From Microcella alkaliphila (GTDB lineage Bacteria; Actinomycetota; Actinomycetes; Actinomycetales; Microbacteriaceae): 64,000 bases of DNA. The stretch is taken from NCBI RefSeq assembly GCF_002355395.1, contig NZ_AP017315.1:744001-808000 (forward strand). The letters run 5' to 3'. The notes below the pieces were generated by a model that made no database searches, had not been told where the DNA came from, and saw only the letters and a list, made by a program, of their open reading frames with translations. Position 1 is the first letter of the stretch, and every line of letters begins with the position of its first letter. Positions 32,994-44,190 of this stretch are shown here, in pieces. Made by a program: the position numbers and the translations under genes.

Positions 32994-34583
32994 ATGGCCA
33001 CAGCCCCCACCTTCTCGGTCACCACCCCGATCTTCTACGTCAACGACGCGCCGCACATCGGCCACGCGTACACCGAGGTCGCGGCCGACGTTCTCGCCCG
33101 CTGGAACCGGCAGTGCGGCGTCGAGACCTGGTCGCTGACCGGCACGGACGAGCACGGCCAGAAGATCCTGCGCACGGCGGTCGCGAACGACGTCACCCCG
33201 AAGGAGTGGGCCGACAAGCTCGTCGCCGACGCGTGGATTCCGCTGCTCGAGACGATCGACATCGCCAACGACGACTTCATCCGCACCACGGAGGAGCGGC
33301 ACGAGAGCGTCGTGCAGGCGTTCCTGCAGAAGCTGTACGACGACGACTTCATCTACTTCGGCGAGTACGAGGGCTACTACTGCGTCGGCTGCGAAGAGTA
33401 CAAGCAGCCCGACGACCTCGCGCAGGGCACGGGCGAATTCGAGGGTCAGTACGTCTGCCCGATTCACGGTCGCCCCGTCGAGGTGCTGAAGGAGGCCAAC
33501 TACTTCTTCCGTATGAGCGCGTTCGGCGACCGCCTGCTCGAGCTGTATGAGACGCAGCCCGACTTCATCCAGCCCGACAGCCTGCGCAACGAGATCGTCT
33601 CGTTCGTGCGCCGCGGCCTCGACGACCTGTCGATCTCGCGTCAGAGCTTCGACTGGGGCGTGCGCGTTCCGTGGGATGAGAAGCACGTCTTCTACGTCTG
33701 GTTCGACGCGCTCATCAACTACATCTCTGCCCTCGGCTGGCGCGCCGATCAGCCCGGCGAACTGTTCCAGAAGTTCTGGCCCTCGAACCACATCGTCGGT
33801 AAAGACATCGCCCGCTTCCACGCCGTCATCTGGCCGGCCATGCTCATGGCCGCAGGCCTGCCGACCCCGCGCCGCGTGTTCGGGCACGGCTGGCTGCTCG
33901 TCGGCGGCGAGAAGATGTCGAAGTCGAAGCTCACCGGCATTGCTCCGGCGCAGATCACCGACGTGTTCGGCTCCGACGCGTTCCGCTACTACTTCCTGCG
34001 CGCCATCTCGTTCGGCCAAGACGGCTCGTTTTCGTGGGAGGACCTCGCCGCCCGCTACCAGGCCGAACTCGCCAACGGCTTCGGCAACCTCGCCTCCCGC
34101 GTCATCGCGATGATCGGCCGCTACTGCGACGGGCGCGTGCCCGCCGCGGGCGACCTCACCGAGGCGGATGCGCGCATCCATTCGGTTGTTGAGCTCGCGG
34201 TCGAGCGCGCCACCGCCGCCATGGACCGCTTCGCGATCCACGAGGCGATCACTGCGATCTGGACGATCGTCGACGAGCTGAACGGTTACCTGACCGAGCA
34301 GGAGCCGTGGAAGGTCGCGAAGGACGAGTCGAAGGTCGAGCGCCTGCACACGATCCTCGCCACCGCGGCGGAGGGGCTGCGCGCGCTGAGCGTGCTGCTC
34401 GCCCCCGTCATGCCGAAGTCGACCGCCCAGCTGTGGACGGCGCTCGGCGCCGAGGCCGCCATCGGTCCGCTCGCCGAGCAGCGTGTCGACGGTGTCGCCG
34501 CGTGGGGCCAGCTGCCCGCCGGTGCCGAGATGTCGCCGCTGCCGCCGCTGTTCCCCCGCATCGAGGCCGACCAACTCGGGTAG
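32994..34583 (+). CDS. metG: Methionyl-tRNA synthetase
   Basis: This is a 529-residue class I aminoacyl-tRNA synthetase that charges tRNA-Met in the cytoplasm. HIGH is at residues 21-24 (NDAPHIGHAYTEVAAD) and KMSKS at about 307 (GGEKMSKSKLTGI). The connective polypeptide has the metal-site pair YCVGCEEYK with CPIHG. The tRNA-binding helical domain ends near residue 520, and the C-terminal dimerisation domain is absent, as in the short actinobacterial forms. It heads the metG-tatD-rsmA-ispE block. Confidence 0.96.
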   Translation: MATAPTFSVTTPIFYVNDAPHIGHAYTEVAADVLARWNRQCGVETWSLTGTDEHGQKILRTAVANDVTPKEWADKLVADAWIPLLETIDIANDDFIRTTEERHESVVQAFLQKLYDDDFIYFGEYEGYYCVGCEEYKQPDDLAQGTGEFEGQYVCPIHGRPVEVLKEANYFFRMSAFGDRLLELYETQPDFIQPDSLRNEIVSFVRRGLDDLSISRQSFDWGVRVPWDEKHVFYVWFDALINYISALGWRADQPGELFQKFWPSNHIVGKDIARFHAVIWPAMLMAAGLPTPRRVFGHGWLLVGGEKMSKSKLTGIAPAQITDVFGSDAFRYYFLRAISFGQDGSFSWEDLAARYQAELANGFGNLASRVIAMIGRYCDGRVPAAGDLTEADARIHSVVELAVERATAAMDRFAIHEAITAIWTIVDELNGYLTEQEPWKVAKDESKVERLHTILATAAEGLRALSVLLAPVMPKSTAQLWTALGAEAAIGPLAEQRVDGVAAWGQLPAGAEMSPLPPLFPRIEADQLG

Positions 34584-34684
34584 CTGTACCCCCGCGAAGC
34601 GCAACCCCCCCCAGCGACCCCCGCGTGCCGGTCAGTAGACTCGCCTGCGCGGTCGGGGTGCCCGGCCCAGGAGGCGAGAACTGC

Positions 34685-35719
34685 ATGACCGAGGCGATCG
34701 ACCCGCACATCCGCAAGCGAGCGGCCATGGAGGATACGACCCGCGATCTCGCCTATCCGCCTGCTCCGGAGGCGCTCGTCGTGCCCGTGTACGACAATCA
34801 CACGCACCTCGAGATCGCCGATGGCGAGAACCCGCTGCACTATCGCGAGCATCTCGACCGGGCGAGCGCGGTCGGCGTGCGCGGCGTCGTTCAGGTCGGC
34901 ACCGACGTGATCACGAGCCAGTGGTCGGCGGCGGTCGCCGAACGCGAGCCGCGCGTCTTGGCCGCGGTCGCGATCCACCCCAACGAGGCCCCGAAACTGG
35001 ATGCTGAGGGCACCCTCGACGACGCGCTGGCCGTCATCGACGGCCTCGCCCAGCAGCCTCGTGTGGTCGCGATCGGCGAGACGGGGCTCGACTACTTCCG
35101 CACCGACGAGGGGGGACGTGAGGCGCAGTTGCGCGCGTTCGAGGCCCACATCGAGTTGGCGAAGCGGCACAACCTGGCCCTGCAGATCCACGACCGCGAC
35201 GCGCACGACGACGTCGTCGCAACCCTCTTGCGGGTTGGCGCCCCCGACCGCGTGGTGTTCCACTGCTTCTCGGGCGACGTCGAGTTGGCGTCGATCTGCG
35301 CCGAGCGCGGCTGGTTCGCTTCGTTCGCCGGCACGGTGACGTTCAAGAACGCCCGCAACCTGCGCGACGCCCTCGAGGTGCTGCCCCGTGCCCTGCTGCT
35401 CGTCGAGTCGGATGCGCCGTTCCTCACCCCGCACCCGCACCGCGGGCGACCGAACGGGCCCTACCTGCTGCCGTGGACGGTGCGCGCCATGGCCGACGCG
35501 ATCGGCACCGATGTCTCGATGCTGGCGGCACAGCTGAGCTCGAACACCGAGAACGTCTACGGGCACTGGGACGACAGCCCCGTCGTGGCCCCGGGTGACC
35601 CGTGGGCCGACCGACCCGCCGATGATGCGGCGGACGCCACTCAGCACGACATTCCGGGCGACCCGCACGATTTCACCCCGTCGGCCCCGCATCCGGGCGA
35701 CGCCGCGGACGACGACTGA
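34685..35719 (+). CDS. tatD: TatD family hydrolase (DNase)
   Basis: This 344-residue metal-dependent TIM-barrel hydrolase is of the TatD family. The first metal motif is DNHTHLE (about residue 39), then [20 protein letters not shown] with the metal Glu, [19 protein letters not shown] and LVESDAPFL. The C-terminal ~40 residues (after VYGHWDDSP) are an Asp/Pro/His-rich extension not needed for the fold. It lies between metG and rsmA as in other actinobacteria; its stop is 1 bp before the rsmA GTG. TatD proteins act as 3'-5' exonucleases or deoxyribonucleases. Confidence 0.92.
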   Translation: MTEAIDPHIRKRAAMEDTTRDLAYPPAPEALVVPVYDNHTHLEIADGENPLHYREHLDRASAVGVRGVVQVGTDVITSQWSAAVAEREPRVLAAVAIHPNEAPKLDAEGTLDDALAVIDGLAQQPRVVAIGETGLDYFRTDEGGREAQLRAFEAHIELAKRHNLALQIHDRDAHDDVVATLLRVGAPDRVVFHCFSGDVELASICAERGWFASFAGTVTFKNARNLRDALEVLPRALLLVESDAPFLTPHPHRGRPNGPYLLPWTVRAMADAIGTDVSMLAAQLSSNTENVYGHWDDSPVVAPGDPWADRPADDAADATQHDIPGDPHDFTPSAPHPGDAADDD

Positions 35720-35720
35720 C

Positions 35721-36581
35721 GTGGGAGCACTGCTCGGCCCGGCCGAGGTGCGCGACCTCGCCGAACTGCTGGGTGTCGCGCCGACGAAGAAGCTGGGCCA
35801 GAACTTCGTGCACGACGGCAACACGGTGCGCCGCATCGTGCAGGCCGCGAAACTCACGCCGGGTGAGACGGTGCTCGAGGTTGGCCCGGGCCTTGGCTCG
35901 CTGACCCTCGGCCTCCTCGACGCGGGCCACCCGGTGGTCGCAGTCGAGATCGACCCACGCCTCGCCACCCAGTTGCCAACCACGGTGGCCGAGCTGCAAC
36001 CGCACGCCGAACTCACGGTGGTGACGGCCGACGCGATGACGGTCGACGCGGCCGCCCTGTCCGCACCCGACGGTGCCCCGATCATCCCGACCGCGCTGGT
36101 CGCGAACCTGCCGTACAACGTGAGCGTTCCGGTGCTGCTGCACCTGCTCGCCGCCCTGCCGTCGCTTGAGCGCGTGCTGGTCATGGTGCAGGCCGAGGTC
36201 GGGCACCGCATCGCCGCCGCACCCGGGTCGAAGATCTACGGCAGCCCCAGCGTGAAGGCCGCCTGGTACGGCGACTGGCGCGTCGCGGGCACGATCAGCC
36301 GCCAGGTGTTTTGGCCGGTTCCGAACGTCGACAGCGTCATCGTCGGGATGCACGGACGTCACGTCCCCGGCGACGACCTCCTACGCCAGCGCACCTTCCA
36401 GCTGGTCGATGCCGCGTTTGGGCAGCGGCGCAAGATGCTCAGGCAGGCGCTCGCCGAGGTGTTCGGGTCGTCCGCAGTGGCGACCGCGGCGCTCGACGCC
36501 GCCGGGGTGGACCCGACGGCGCGCGGCGAGCAGCTCGACCTCGAGGCGTTTCTCTCCCTCGCGCGGGTCGAGTCGGTGTGA
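35721..36581 (+). CDS. rsmA: 16S rRNA (adenine(1518)-N(6)/adenine(1519)-N(6))-dimethyltransferase
   Basis: This 286-residue SAM methyltransferase (KsgA) dimethylates two adenines in the 3' end of 16S r[23 protein letters not shown] is the family N-terminus. [16 protein letters not shown] (SAM motif I), [10 protein letters not shown], and the catalytic NLPYN (in [17 protein letters not shown]) are intact. [12 protein letters not shown] and [12 protein letters not shown] complete the C-terminal domain. The GTG start at 35721 directly follows tatD. In Mycobacterium an rpfB gene lies between these two; it is absent here. Confidence 0.95.
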   Translation: MGALLGPAEVRDLAELLGVAPTKKLGQNFVHDGNTVRRIVQAAKLTPGETVLEVGPGLGSLTLGLLDAGHPVVAVEIDPRLATQLPTTVAELQPHAELTVVTADAMTVDAAALSAPDGAPIIPTALVANLPYNVSVPVLLHLLAALPSLERVLVMVQAEVGHRIAAAPGSKIYGSPSVKAAWYGDWRVAGTISRQVFWPVPNVDSVIVGMHGRHVPGDDLLRQRTFQLVDAAFGQRRKMLRQALAEVFGSSAVATAALDAAGVDPTARGEQLDLEAFLSLARVESV

Positions 36582-37648
36582 GCGCGCTCGCGCCGCAGGG
36601 CCCGGGTTCCGGGCGGTCTGGCGGCGCGCCCGGCAGCGGGCCGGGCGGCGGTGTGGGCGCGCCCGCGCGAGGCGCGCTGGGGTGGCTGGAGGCGCATCCC
36701 GCACCCCCGATCGTCGCGGCGATCGCTGCGGGCTTCGCGGTCGGTGCACTCGCGCCTGACGTCGGCGCCGCCCCCGACGCGCTGCCGTTCGGGCTGATCG
36801 CGCTGGCGATCACGGTGACGCTCGCCGGGGTGCCGCTCGCGGCGGTCGGCCGCACCGTGCTCGACAAGCGCTTCCTGTCGGCGCTCCTGCTGCTCTCGAT
36901 TGTCGTCGGCCCGCTGCTCACCCTCGTGCTCAGTCGCATCGTGTTCCGCGACCCCGACCTGCAGCTCGGCTTGCTGCTCATGCTGCTCGCGCCCGGAGTC
37001 GGCCTCATCGTCGGCGTGGTGCGTCGGGCGGGCGGCGACGCCGAGGCGTTGTTCGCCGCCGCCCCCATCATGCTCCTGGTGCAGGCCGTCACGGTGCCCG
37101 GCCTGCTGATCCTGTTCACTCTGTCTGACGGGTTTCTCGCCCTCGACGTGTCGGGACTGCCGCCCGTGATCCTCGCGTGCATCATCGGCCCCGCGCTCGC
37201 GATCACGGCCCTGCAACTCATCGGCGAGCGCGCAACCCCGGTGCAGACGGCGCTGCGCGCCGTCAACCGCTGGACGGTGCCCGCGACGGCCGTCGCCGCC
37301 GGCACCGTCGCCGCCGTGTTCACGCCCCGCGCGGTCGAGCGCATCGACCTGCTCGTCGCCGTCGCGCCGCTGTTCGGGGTCTACCTGATCGTGATGACAC
37401 CGCTCGGCATTCTGATCGGCACCGCCTTCAGCCTGTCGATCGGCGGGGTGCGCTCGGTCACGTTCGCGGGCGCGGCCCGCAACGGCCTGCTCGTGCTGCC
37501 GATCGCGGCCGCCTTCGAGGAGGGCTTCGAACTCGTGCCGCTCGTCGTCGTGCTCGGTATGGCGATCGAAGTCATCGGGCTCGGCATCTACCGGCTGCTC
37601 GTGCCGAGCCTCACCTCGCAGAGCCGCGGCGCGTACTCGCGCGACTGA
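36578..37648 (+). CDS. Bile acid:sodium symporter-like (SBF/ACR3-type) permease
   Basis: This 356-residue membrane protein has about ten hydrophobic segments from residue 40 on. The N-terminal 35 residues are Gly/Ala/Pro-rich and disordered. The pattern of helices and the two conserved crossing motifs resembles the bile acid:Na+ symporter family, which includes ACR3 arsenite exporters ([42 protein letters not shown]). The substrate is uncertain; arsenite is possible, but it is not next to the ars locus at 43.7-44.6 kb. It overlaps rsmA by GTGA, so it is translated from the same message. Confidence 0.75.
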   Translation: MSALAPQGPGSGRSGGAPGSGPGGGVGAPARGALGWLEAHPAPPIVAAIAAGFAVGALAPDVGAAPDALPFGLIALAITVTLAGVPLAAVGRTVLDKRFLSALLLLSIVVGPLLTLVLSRIVFRDPDLQLGLLLMLLAPGVGLIVGVVRRAGGDAEALFAAAPIMLLVQAVTVPGLLILFTLSDGFLALDVSGLPPVILACIIGPALAITALQLIGERATPVQTALRAVNRWTVPATAVAAGTVAAVFTPRAVERIDLLVAVAPLFGVYLIVMTPLGILIGTAFSLSIGGVRSVTFAGAARNGLLVLPIAAAFEEGFELVPLVVVLGMAIEVIGLGIYRLLVPSLTSQSRGAYSRD

Positions 37649-37686
37649 GGCGCACTGCTGTCAGCGACACCGGCGGCGCAGCAGCG

Positions 37687-38853
37687 TCAGCCGCTGACCC
37701 GGCGCAGCAGCGTCAGCACCTCAACGTGCGTCGTCTGCGGAAACATGTCGACCACCCGCGCCCGCTCGACCCGGTAGTCGGGCATCGCGGCGATGTCGCG
37801 CGCGAGCGTGTCCGGGTTGCAGCTCGAATACACGATGGTGTCGGGCCCGCGGTCGGCGAGCAGGGTCGCCAGCGGCTCGCCGAGCCCGCGCCGCGGTGGG
37901 TTGACGACGACCAGCTCGGGCAGCTCCTTCTGCCGCCGCGCCCACTCGAGCGCGTCATCGGCCACGAATCGGATGCGCGCCCGGTCGTCGTCGCGCCCGT
38001 ACCGCGCGTCGCGCGCGAGCTCCGCACTCGCCACCGCGTCGCGCGACACCTCCACCCCCACGATCTCCCGCGCAACGCCCGGAGCGCCCGCGGCGTGCAG
38101 CGCGAACCCGCCCACCCCGCAGTACAGGTCGGCGACGTTCGCGGGCGCGAGCTCGTCGACCCATTCCGCGGCCTGCCGGTACAGCGCGCCCGAGACGGCC
38201 GTGTTCGTCTGCACGAACGACTGCGGCAGCGCCCGCAGTTCGACGTCGCCCACCAGCAGGGGCAGCGCCCGAGCCTCGGTGAGCACGTGCTCCTCGTCGC
38301 CCTCGAGCACCGCCTTGTGTTCGGGTAGCAGGTTCACGGTGATGACCTGGGCGGCGGGCACAGCGGCCGCCAGCTCGGGCAGGTGGCGGCGGACCCGGGC
38401 GAGGCCCTCAGCGGTGCGCGTGACGAACCGCAGCATGAGCGAATCCCCGGCGCCGAGGGTGATGATCACGTTCTTCAGCTCGCCGCGGCGGGCCGGCACG
38501 TCGTACGGGGTGAGCTGCGCGGTCGTGATGAAGCGGGCGATGGCGGGCAGTGCATCCAGAATCGGGTCGGCGATCACGCCGCAGCGCCGCAGGTCGACTC
38601 CCTGTCGGCGGTCGCCGAGGATTCCGAGCGTGGGGGAGTCGACCGTGCCGCCGACCACCATCTTCGCCTTCGCGCGGAAGCCGCTCTCGACGCTCGCGAC
38701 CGGCGCGCCCCACACCGAGTCCGCGGGCCCCGCCAGGTGCGCGGCGAGCAGAGCCTCGACCCTGGCCTGCTTCTCGGCGAGCTGCGCGTCGTACGGCACA
38801 CCCATGAGCGTGCACGAGCGACAGACCCCCGCGTCGAAGTAGTCGCACTGCAC
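37687..38853 (-). CDS. 23S rRNA (uracil-C5)-methyltransferase (RlmC/RumB-like)
   Basis: This 388-residue SAM-dependent RNA m5U methyltransferase has an N-terminal Fe-S cluster motif CDYFDAGVCRSC in the first 15 residues. The SAM site is VADLYCGVGGFALHAAG (about 273), followed by VNPPRRGLG and the catalytic cysteine SSCNPDTLARD (about 350). The family includes RlmC/RumB, which methylates U747 of 23S rRNA; the exact target is not proven. The frame is open upstream, but GTG 38853 is chosen as the Fe-S motif begins there. It is antisense to the rsmA-ispE block. Confidence 0.9.
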   Translation of the reverse strand: MQCDYFDAGVCRSCTLMGVPYDAQLAEKQARVEALLAAHLAGPADSVWGAPVASVESGFRAKAKMVVGGTVDSPTLGILGDRRQGVDLRRCGVIADPILDALPAIARFITTAQLTPYDVPARRGELKNVIITLGAGDSLMLRFVTRTAEGLARVRRHLPELAAAVPAAQVITVNLLPEHKAVLEGDEEHVLTEARALPLLVGDVELRALPQSFVQTNTAVSGALYRQAAEWVDELAPANVADLYCGVGGFALHAAGAPGVAREIVGVEVSRDAVASAELARDARYGRDDDRARIRFVADDALEWARRQKELPELVVVNPPRRGLGEPLATLLADRGPDTIVYSSCNPDTLARDIAAMPDYRVERARVVDMFPQTTHVEVLTLLRRVSG

Positions 38854-38899
38854 GGCCTCGAGGCTACCCGCGCGGGGCGGACTGTGTTTCGATGCTCGT

Positions 38900-39268
38900 A
38901 TGGGCGATGACGCACCGGTGAGGGCCGCCGCGGGTGGGGCGAGCGACGACACGACACTCGAGGCGACCGGGCGACGGTCCGCCGACTGGTACGGGATGCT
39001 CGATGCGGCCGGCGCGCGCGACTGGCCCCACAAACAGATCGCCGGGCACCTCGTCGCCGCCCACGGCGTCGACGGCTGGTGGGCGCAGTCGATCACGGTC
39101 GGGTACGAGCAGGCCGCCGGGGGCGCGCGCGAGCGGCTGCTGCTCAGCGTGCGGCCCGCCGCCGGCAAGCCCGCGACCGTCAGCCTCACCTGGTCGGGAA
39201 TGGCCGACGACCACGCCCTGTCTACCGTCAAGGGACGGCTCGCAAAGTTGCTCGACACCCTGCCCTAG
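38900..39268 (+). CDS. DUF4287-like protein
   Basis: This 122-residue protein contains the DUF4287 core: RRSADWYGMLDAAGARDWPHKQIAGHLVAAHGVDGWWAQSITVGYEQAAGG (about residues 25-75). That domain often precedes an SRPBCC/START-like domain; here it is followed by only a short VSLTWSGMADDHALSTVKGRLAKLL tail. The function is unknown. It sits 9 bp before ispE, so they are probably co-transcribed. Confidence 0.7.
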   Translation: MGDDAPVRAAAGGASDDTTLEATGRRSADWYGMLDAAGARDWPHKQIAGHLVAAHGVDGWWAQSITVGYEQAAGGARERLLLSVRPAAGKPATVSLTWSGMADDHALSTVKGRLAKLLDTLP

Positions 39269-39277
39269 GGTGGAGGC

Positions 39278-40213
39278 ATGAGCGTTGCCGCAGGCCCCCG
39301 CGTCGTGCACGCGAAGGCGCCCGGCAAGATCAACGTCTTCATGCGCGTAGGTGCTCTGCACGACGACGGCTACCACGATGTCGCCACCGCGTACCAGGCC
39401 GTGTCGCTCTACGAAGAGGTGTGGGCGACCGAGGCTGACGACTTCTCGGTGCGCTTCACCGGCCCCATCGACACGAGCGCCCTGCCGACCGACGGGTCGA
39501 ACCTCGCCATTCGCGCCGCGCGGCTGCTGGCCCGTACCACCGACTACCGCGGGGGAGTGCATCTCGAGATCGCGAAGCACGTGCCGATCGCCGGAGGCAT
39601 GGGCGGCGGCTCGGCCGACGCGGCCGCCACGCTCGTCGCCTGCGACCACCTCTGGGGTACGGGGCTCGGCCGCGACGAGCTCGGCGAGTTGGCCGCCGGA
39701 CTGGGCGCCGACGTGCCCTTCGCCCTGATGGGCGGCACCGCGGTGGGAACGGGCCGCGGCGACCGACTGTCGCCCGCACTCGCGCAGGGCACGTTCCACT
39801 GGGTGCTCGTGCTCGCCGACGGCGGGCTGTCGACTCCCGATGTGTACGCAGAGCTCGACCGGCACCGCGAACGGCACGTCACCGACATCGCCCCCGCCCC
39901 CGAACAGCCGACCGTCGACATCGAGGTGCTGCAGGCGTTACGGGCAGGCGACGCGCACCAGCTGGCCGAGTACCTCTACAACGACCTGCAGGCTCCCGCG
40001 CTGCACCTGCAGCCCGAACTCGCGGCGACGCTCGAGGCGGGCGAGGTCGAGGGGGCGCTCGCCGCCCTCGTGTCGGGCTCAGGCCCGACGGTGGCCTTTC
40101 TTGTCGCCGACGCCGATGCGGCCCTTGAACTGCAGGTGAGCCTCAGCGCTGGGGGTCACCGGGTGCTGCGGGCGACGGGTCCGGTGCACGGCGCTCGGGT
40201 CGTCGCGGGCTGA
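39278..40213 (+). CDS. ispE: 4-diphosphocytidyl-2-C-methyl-D-erythritol kinase
   Basis: This 311-residue GHMP-family kinase of the MEP isoprenoid pathway phosphorylates CDP-methylerythritol. The N-terminus [14 protein letters not shown], the ATP-binding loop [19 protein letters not shown] (about 104-122) and the C-terminal [10 protein letters not shown] motif are intact. It lies in the conserved metG-tatD-rsmA-ispE neighbourhood. The last 71 bp overlap the 3' end of the convergent lspA gene. Confidence 0.95.
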   Translation: MSVAAGPRVVHAKAPGKINVFMRVGALHDDGYHDVATAYQAVSLYEEVWATEADDFSVRFTGPIDTSALPTDGSNLAIRAARLLARTTDYRGGVHLEIAKHVPIAGGMGGGSADAAATLVACDHLWGTGLGRDELGELAAGLGADVPFALMGGTAVGTGRGDRLSPALAQGTFHWVLVLADGGLSTPDVYAELDRHRERHVTDIAPAPEQPTVDIEVLQALRAGDAHQLAEYLYNDLQAPALHLQPELAATLEAGEVEGALAALVSGSGPTVAFLVADADAALELQVSLSAGGHRVLRATGPVHGARVVAG

Positions 40214-40814
40214 CGCCCATCAGGCTGAGCAGGATCATTCCGCCGGCGCCCCCGACGAGCGCGATGTCGGCGATGTTGCCGACGAAGAACCCGAAGTAGT
40301 CGATGAAGTCGACGATCTCGCCGCGGGCGAAGCCCGGTTCGCGGAAGAGCCGGTCGGCCAGGTGGCTGATCGCCCCGCCGAACATGGCGCCGACGGCGAC
40401 CGCCCAGCGGGCACTCGAGATGCGGGCGACGAACACCGCGAGGCCGATGACGGCGAGGGCGGCGACGATGGTGAGAATCCACGTGTACTCGCGGCCGATA
40501 CCGAACGCGGCGCCCGGGTTGTAGACGAGCCGCCACTGGATCCACTCGCCGATGACCGGAACCCCCTCGCGCAGCGTGAGGGTCGTCTCGGCCCAGAACT
40601 TCGTCGCCTGGTCGAGCAGGATGATGCCCGCCGCCCAGACGAGAGTCCAGGGCAGCACCCGGCGAATGCGCGCCGTCTCGTGCGGTTGCAGCGGGCCGGT
40701 CGGCTCGACGGGCGAGTCGGCGGGCGGCTCGGGCGTCGCCTCCGGCGCGGGATTTTCGGTGGTGTCGGGCGCTGCGCCCTCGTGGGCGGCGGCCGCGTGC
40801 TCGGCGTCAGACAT
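40143..40814 (-). CDS. lspA: Lipoprotein signal peptidase (signal peptidase II)
   Basis: This 223-residue membrane aspartic protease cleaves prolipoproteins. An acidic, Pro-rich, probably cytoplasmic N-terminus (about 60 residues) is unusual and precedes the first helix ([22 protein letters not shown]). The catalytic aspartates are in [12 protein letters not shown] (about 150) and [12 protein letters not shown] (about 180), with VDFIDYFGF between them. The 3' end overlaps ispE by 71 bp on the opposite strand, and the gene is not next to ileS or rluD where lspA is common. Confidence 0.9.
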   Translation of the reverse strand: MSDAEHAAAAHEGAAPDTTENPAPEATPEPPADSPVEPTGPLQPHETARIRRVLPWTLVWAAGIILLDQATKFWAETTLTLREGVPVIGEWIQWRLVYNPGAAFGIGREYTWILTIVAALAVIGLAVFVARISSARWAVAVGAMFGGAISHLADRLFREPGFARGEIVDFIDYFGFFVGNIADIALVGGAGGMILLSLMGVSPRRPERRAPDPSPAAPGDPQR

Positions 40815-40847
40815 GCCTCCCATTCTGCCGCGTCTAGGCTCGACGTA

Positions 40848-42788
<1,941 letters not shown>

Positions 42789-42823
42789 GCGGCGCGCCGA
42801 CCCGCCCGCCCCGCCCCGGGGCT

Positions 42824-42973
42824 GAACTCGTGCGGTTTCGCGCAATTCGTGCCGTCGCAGACCCGCACGGGTTGCGCGAACCCGCACGCGTTCACGAACC
42901 CCGTGCCGAGACAAGGGTTTTCGCCGAGACACGGCTCGGCTAATCCTTGTTTCACCGAGAATCCGTGTTTCGG
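42824..42973. repeat. Two adjacent imperfect inverted repeats
   Basis: Inverted repeat 1 has 29-bp arms at 42824-42852 and 42865-42893 with about 25 matching bases. Inverted repeat 2 has 29-bp arms at 42906-42934 and 42945-42973 with about 21 matches; each arm is itself a rough direct duplication of CCGAGACAAGG-like units (CCGAGACAAGG, CCGAGACACGG). They lie 36 bp beyond the ABC-F stop and look like clustered extragenic palindromes. Confidence 0.65.
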
Positions 42974-43008
42974 CGGTGCGCTCCCGGTGGGCGCGGCGAC
43001 GTGGTGGT

Positions 43009-43105
43009 GCGACTGCGCGACTGCGCGACTGCGCGGCCGCCCGCCAGAGCGCGCCGCGACCGCCCGAGGGTCCGCGGCGACCGCCCGAGGGTCCGCCGCG
43101 ACCGC
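43009..43105. repeat. Short tandem repeats
   Basis: GCGACTGC is repeated three times exactly at 43009-43032. A 21-bp unit starting GCGACCGCCCGAGGGTCCGC is repeated twice at 43056-43097, with a third partial copy to 43105. Units are adjacent without spacers, so this is not a CRISPR array. Confidence 0.75.
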
Positions 43106-43120
43106 GTCAGCGCCCCTCGC

Positions 43121-43561
43121 CTACCGCGTCATCCCGATGAGGACGTTCACGCGGAACCCCGCCTTGGTGCGCACAAGACCCACAGGGATGCGCGGTTTGT
43201 CACCGCGACCATCCAACCGGCGCACGGCCTCGTCGTAGACGCCTTCGAATCCGCGCGGCACGCGTCCGACGGCTCCAGTCACGCTGCGTCCCGAGAACAG
43301 TCGCACCTCGATCGGCGAGTCGACCCGCTCGAGGTCGAGGGTGCGCGCGGGCGTCGCGGTGACGAGCGAGTCGAGGTCGTCGCCGACCTCCGACCAGAGC
43401 GTCGAGAGCAGTTCCTGGTGTGGGTCGCTCGCTGCCAGCCGCATCGTCACATCAGGCTTGCGCGGGACCAGGTCGTAGTCATAGTCATCGAACTTCGCGG
43501 CGCCGCGATCGTTCTCCGGCAGCTCGCCGTCAGGGTGGGATGCTCGCCGCCAGAACACCAT
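43121..43561 (-). CDS. Conserved-looking hypothetical protein
   Basis: This 146-residue acidic soluble protein belongs to no family I can name. The N-terminus is charged (DDYDYDLVPRKPD). The C-terminal half (PIEVRLFSGRSVTGAVGRVPRGFEGVYDEAVRRL followed by KPRIPVGLVRTKAGFRVNVLIG) has alternating hydrophobic strands that resemble a small beta-rich domain, loosely like HIRAN-type folds, but without convincing motifs. Codon use is like that of its neighbours. It stands alone, 116 bp from arsR. Confidence 0.55.
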   Translation of the reverse strand: MVFWRRASHPDGELPENDRGAAKFDDYDYDLVPRKPDVTMRLAASDPHQELLSTLWSEVGDDLDSLVTATPARTLDLERVDSPIEVRLFSGRSVTGAVGRVPRGFEGVYDEAVRRLDGRGDKPRIPVGLVRTKAGFRVNVLIGMTR

Positions 43562-43677
43562 CCCCTGAGGCTATCCAGCGCGGCTGGCTTGCGCTCCGCG
43601 CCCTGAACTTCGCGTCCCGCGTCCACGGATGGCGCCGAGCAGCGAGGGCACGTGGTGTGGGCCAGTGGGGGCCAGGC

Positions 43678-44028
43678 TCACACGGTCGCGATGAGCGACG
43701 ACACGGCGTCGAGCGAGCCCGGAGTGAGGCGGTAGTACGCCCACGTGCCGCGCTTCTCGCGCTCGAGGTAGCCGGCGTCGACGAGCACCTTGAGGTGGTG
43801 CGAGACGGTCGGCTGCGAGAGGCCGAGAGGCTCGGTCAGGTCGCACACGCAGGCTTCGGCGCCTTCGCTGGCGGCGACGATCGAGATGAGGCGCAGGCGC
43901 GCCGGGTCGGCGAGCGCCTTCAGGGAGCGGGCGAGCAGTTCGGCGTTCTCGGCGCTGATGGTTTCGCGGGTGACGTTCGTGCAGCACGCCGAGACGTCGG
44001 TGATGGGAAGCATCGTCGCGCTCGGCAT
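43678..44028 (-). CDS. arsR: ArsR family repressor of the ars locus
   Basis: This 116-residue winged-helix metalloregulator has the arsenic-sensing cysteine motif ACVCDLTEPL in the alpha-3 helix (about residues 59-68) and the DNA-binding SQPTVSHHLKVLVDAGYLEREKRGTWAYYRL. An extra Cys pair near the N-terminus (SACC) may also contact As(III). It is divergent from arsC, and the shared region carries tandem TCGA-type inverted repeats as operator. It should release the promoter on binding arsenite or antimonite. Confidence 0.9.
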   Translation of the reverse strand: MPSATMLPITDVSACCTNVTRETISAENAELLARSLKALADPARLRLISIVAASEGAEACVCDLTEPLGLSQPTVSHHLKVLVDAGYLEREKRGTWAYYRLTPGSLDAVSSLIATV

Positions 44029-44103
44029 GGCGGGTCTCCTTCAATGGTGCTTGTGGGGTCGGTGCGGCGCTGTTCACTCGGCGTTCACCCTGACCGGCTG
44101 AGA

Positions 44104-44143
44104 TTGACAGCGGTCGATGTTTCGACTGTACTCGACGTATCGA
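44104..44143 (+). promoter_or_regulatory. arsC promoter with ArsR operator repeats
   Basis: TTGACA (44104-44109) and TGTACT (44127-44132) are 17 bp apart. Two similar inverted repeats, TCGATGTTTCGA (44114-44125) and TCGACGTATCGA (44132-44143), overlap the promoter spacer and -10 element. A third half-site TCGATG follows at 44150. This is how an ArsR operator controlling both divergent genes would look. Confidence 0.65.
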
Positions 44144-44190
44144 TCCGCGTCGATGTTAACCCGGCAATGAGCATCCAGGAGCACCACCCC

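Larger units (their letters stand above)
42789..43120. other. Repeat-rich intergenic region
   Basis: These 332 bp between the ABC-F gene and the convergent hypothetical gene contain no credible ORF. They hold two imperfect 29-bp inverted repeats and two short tandem repeats, listed separately. Confidence 0.7.

Noticed and set aside
43009..43105. Possible CRISPR array
   Set aside because: The repeats are 8 and 21 bp, adjacent without unique spacers, and no cas genes are present in the window.
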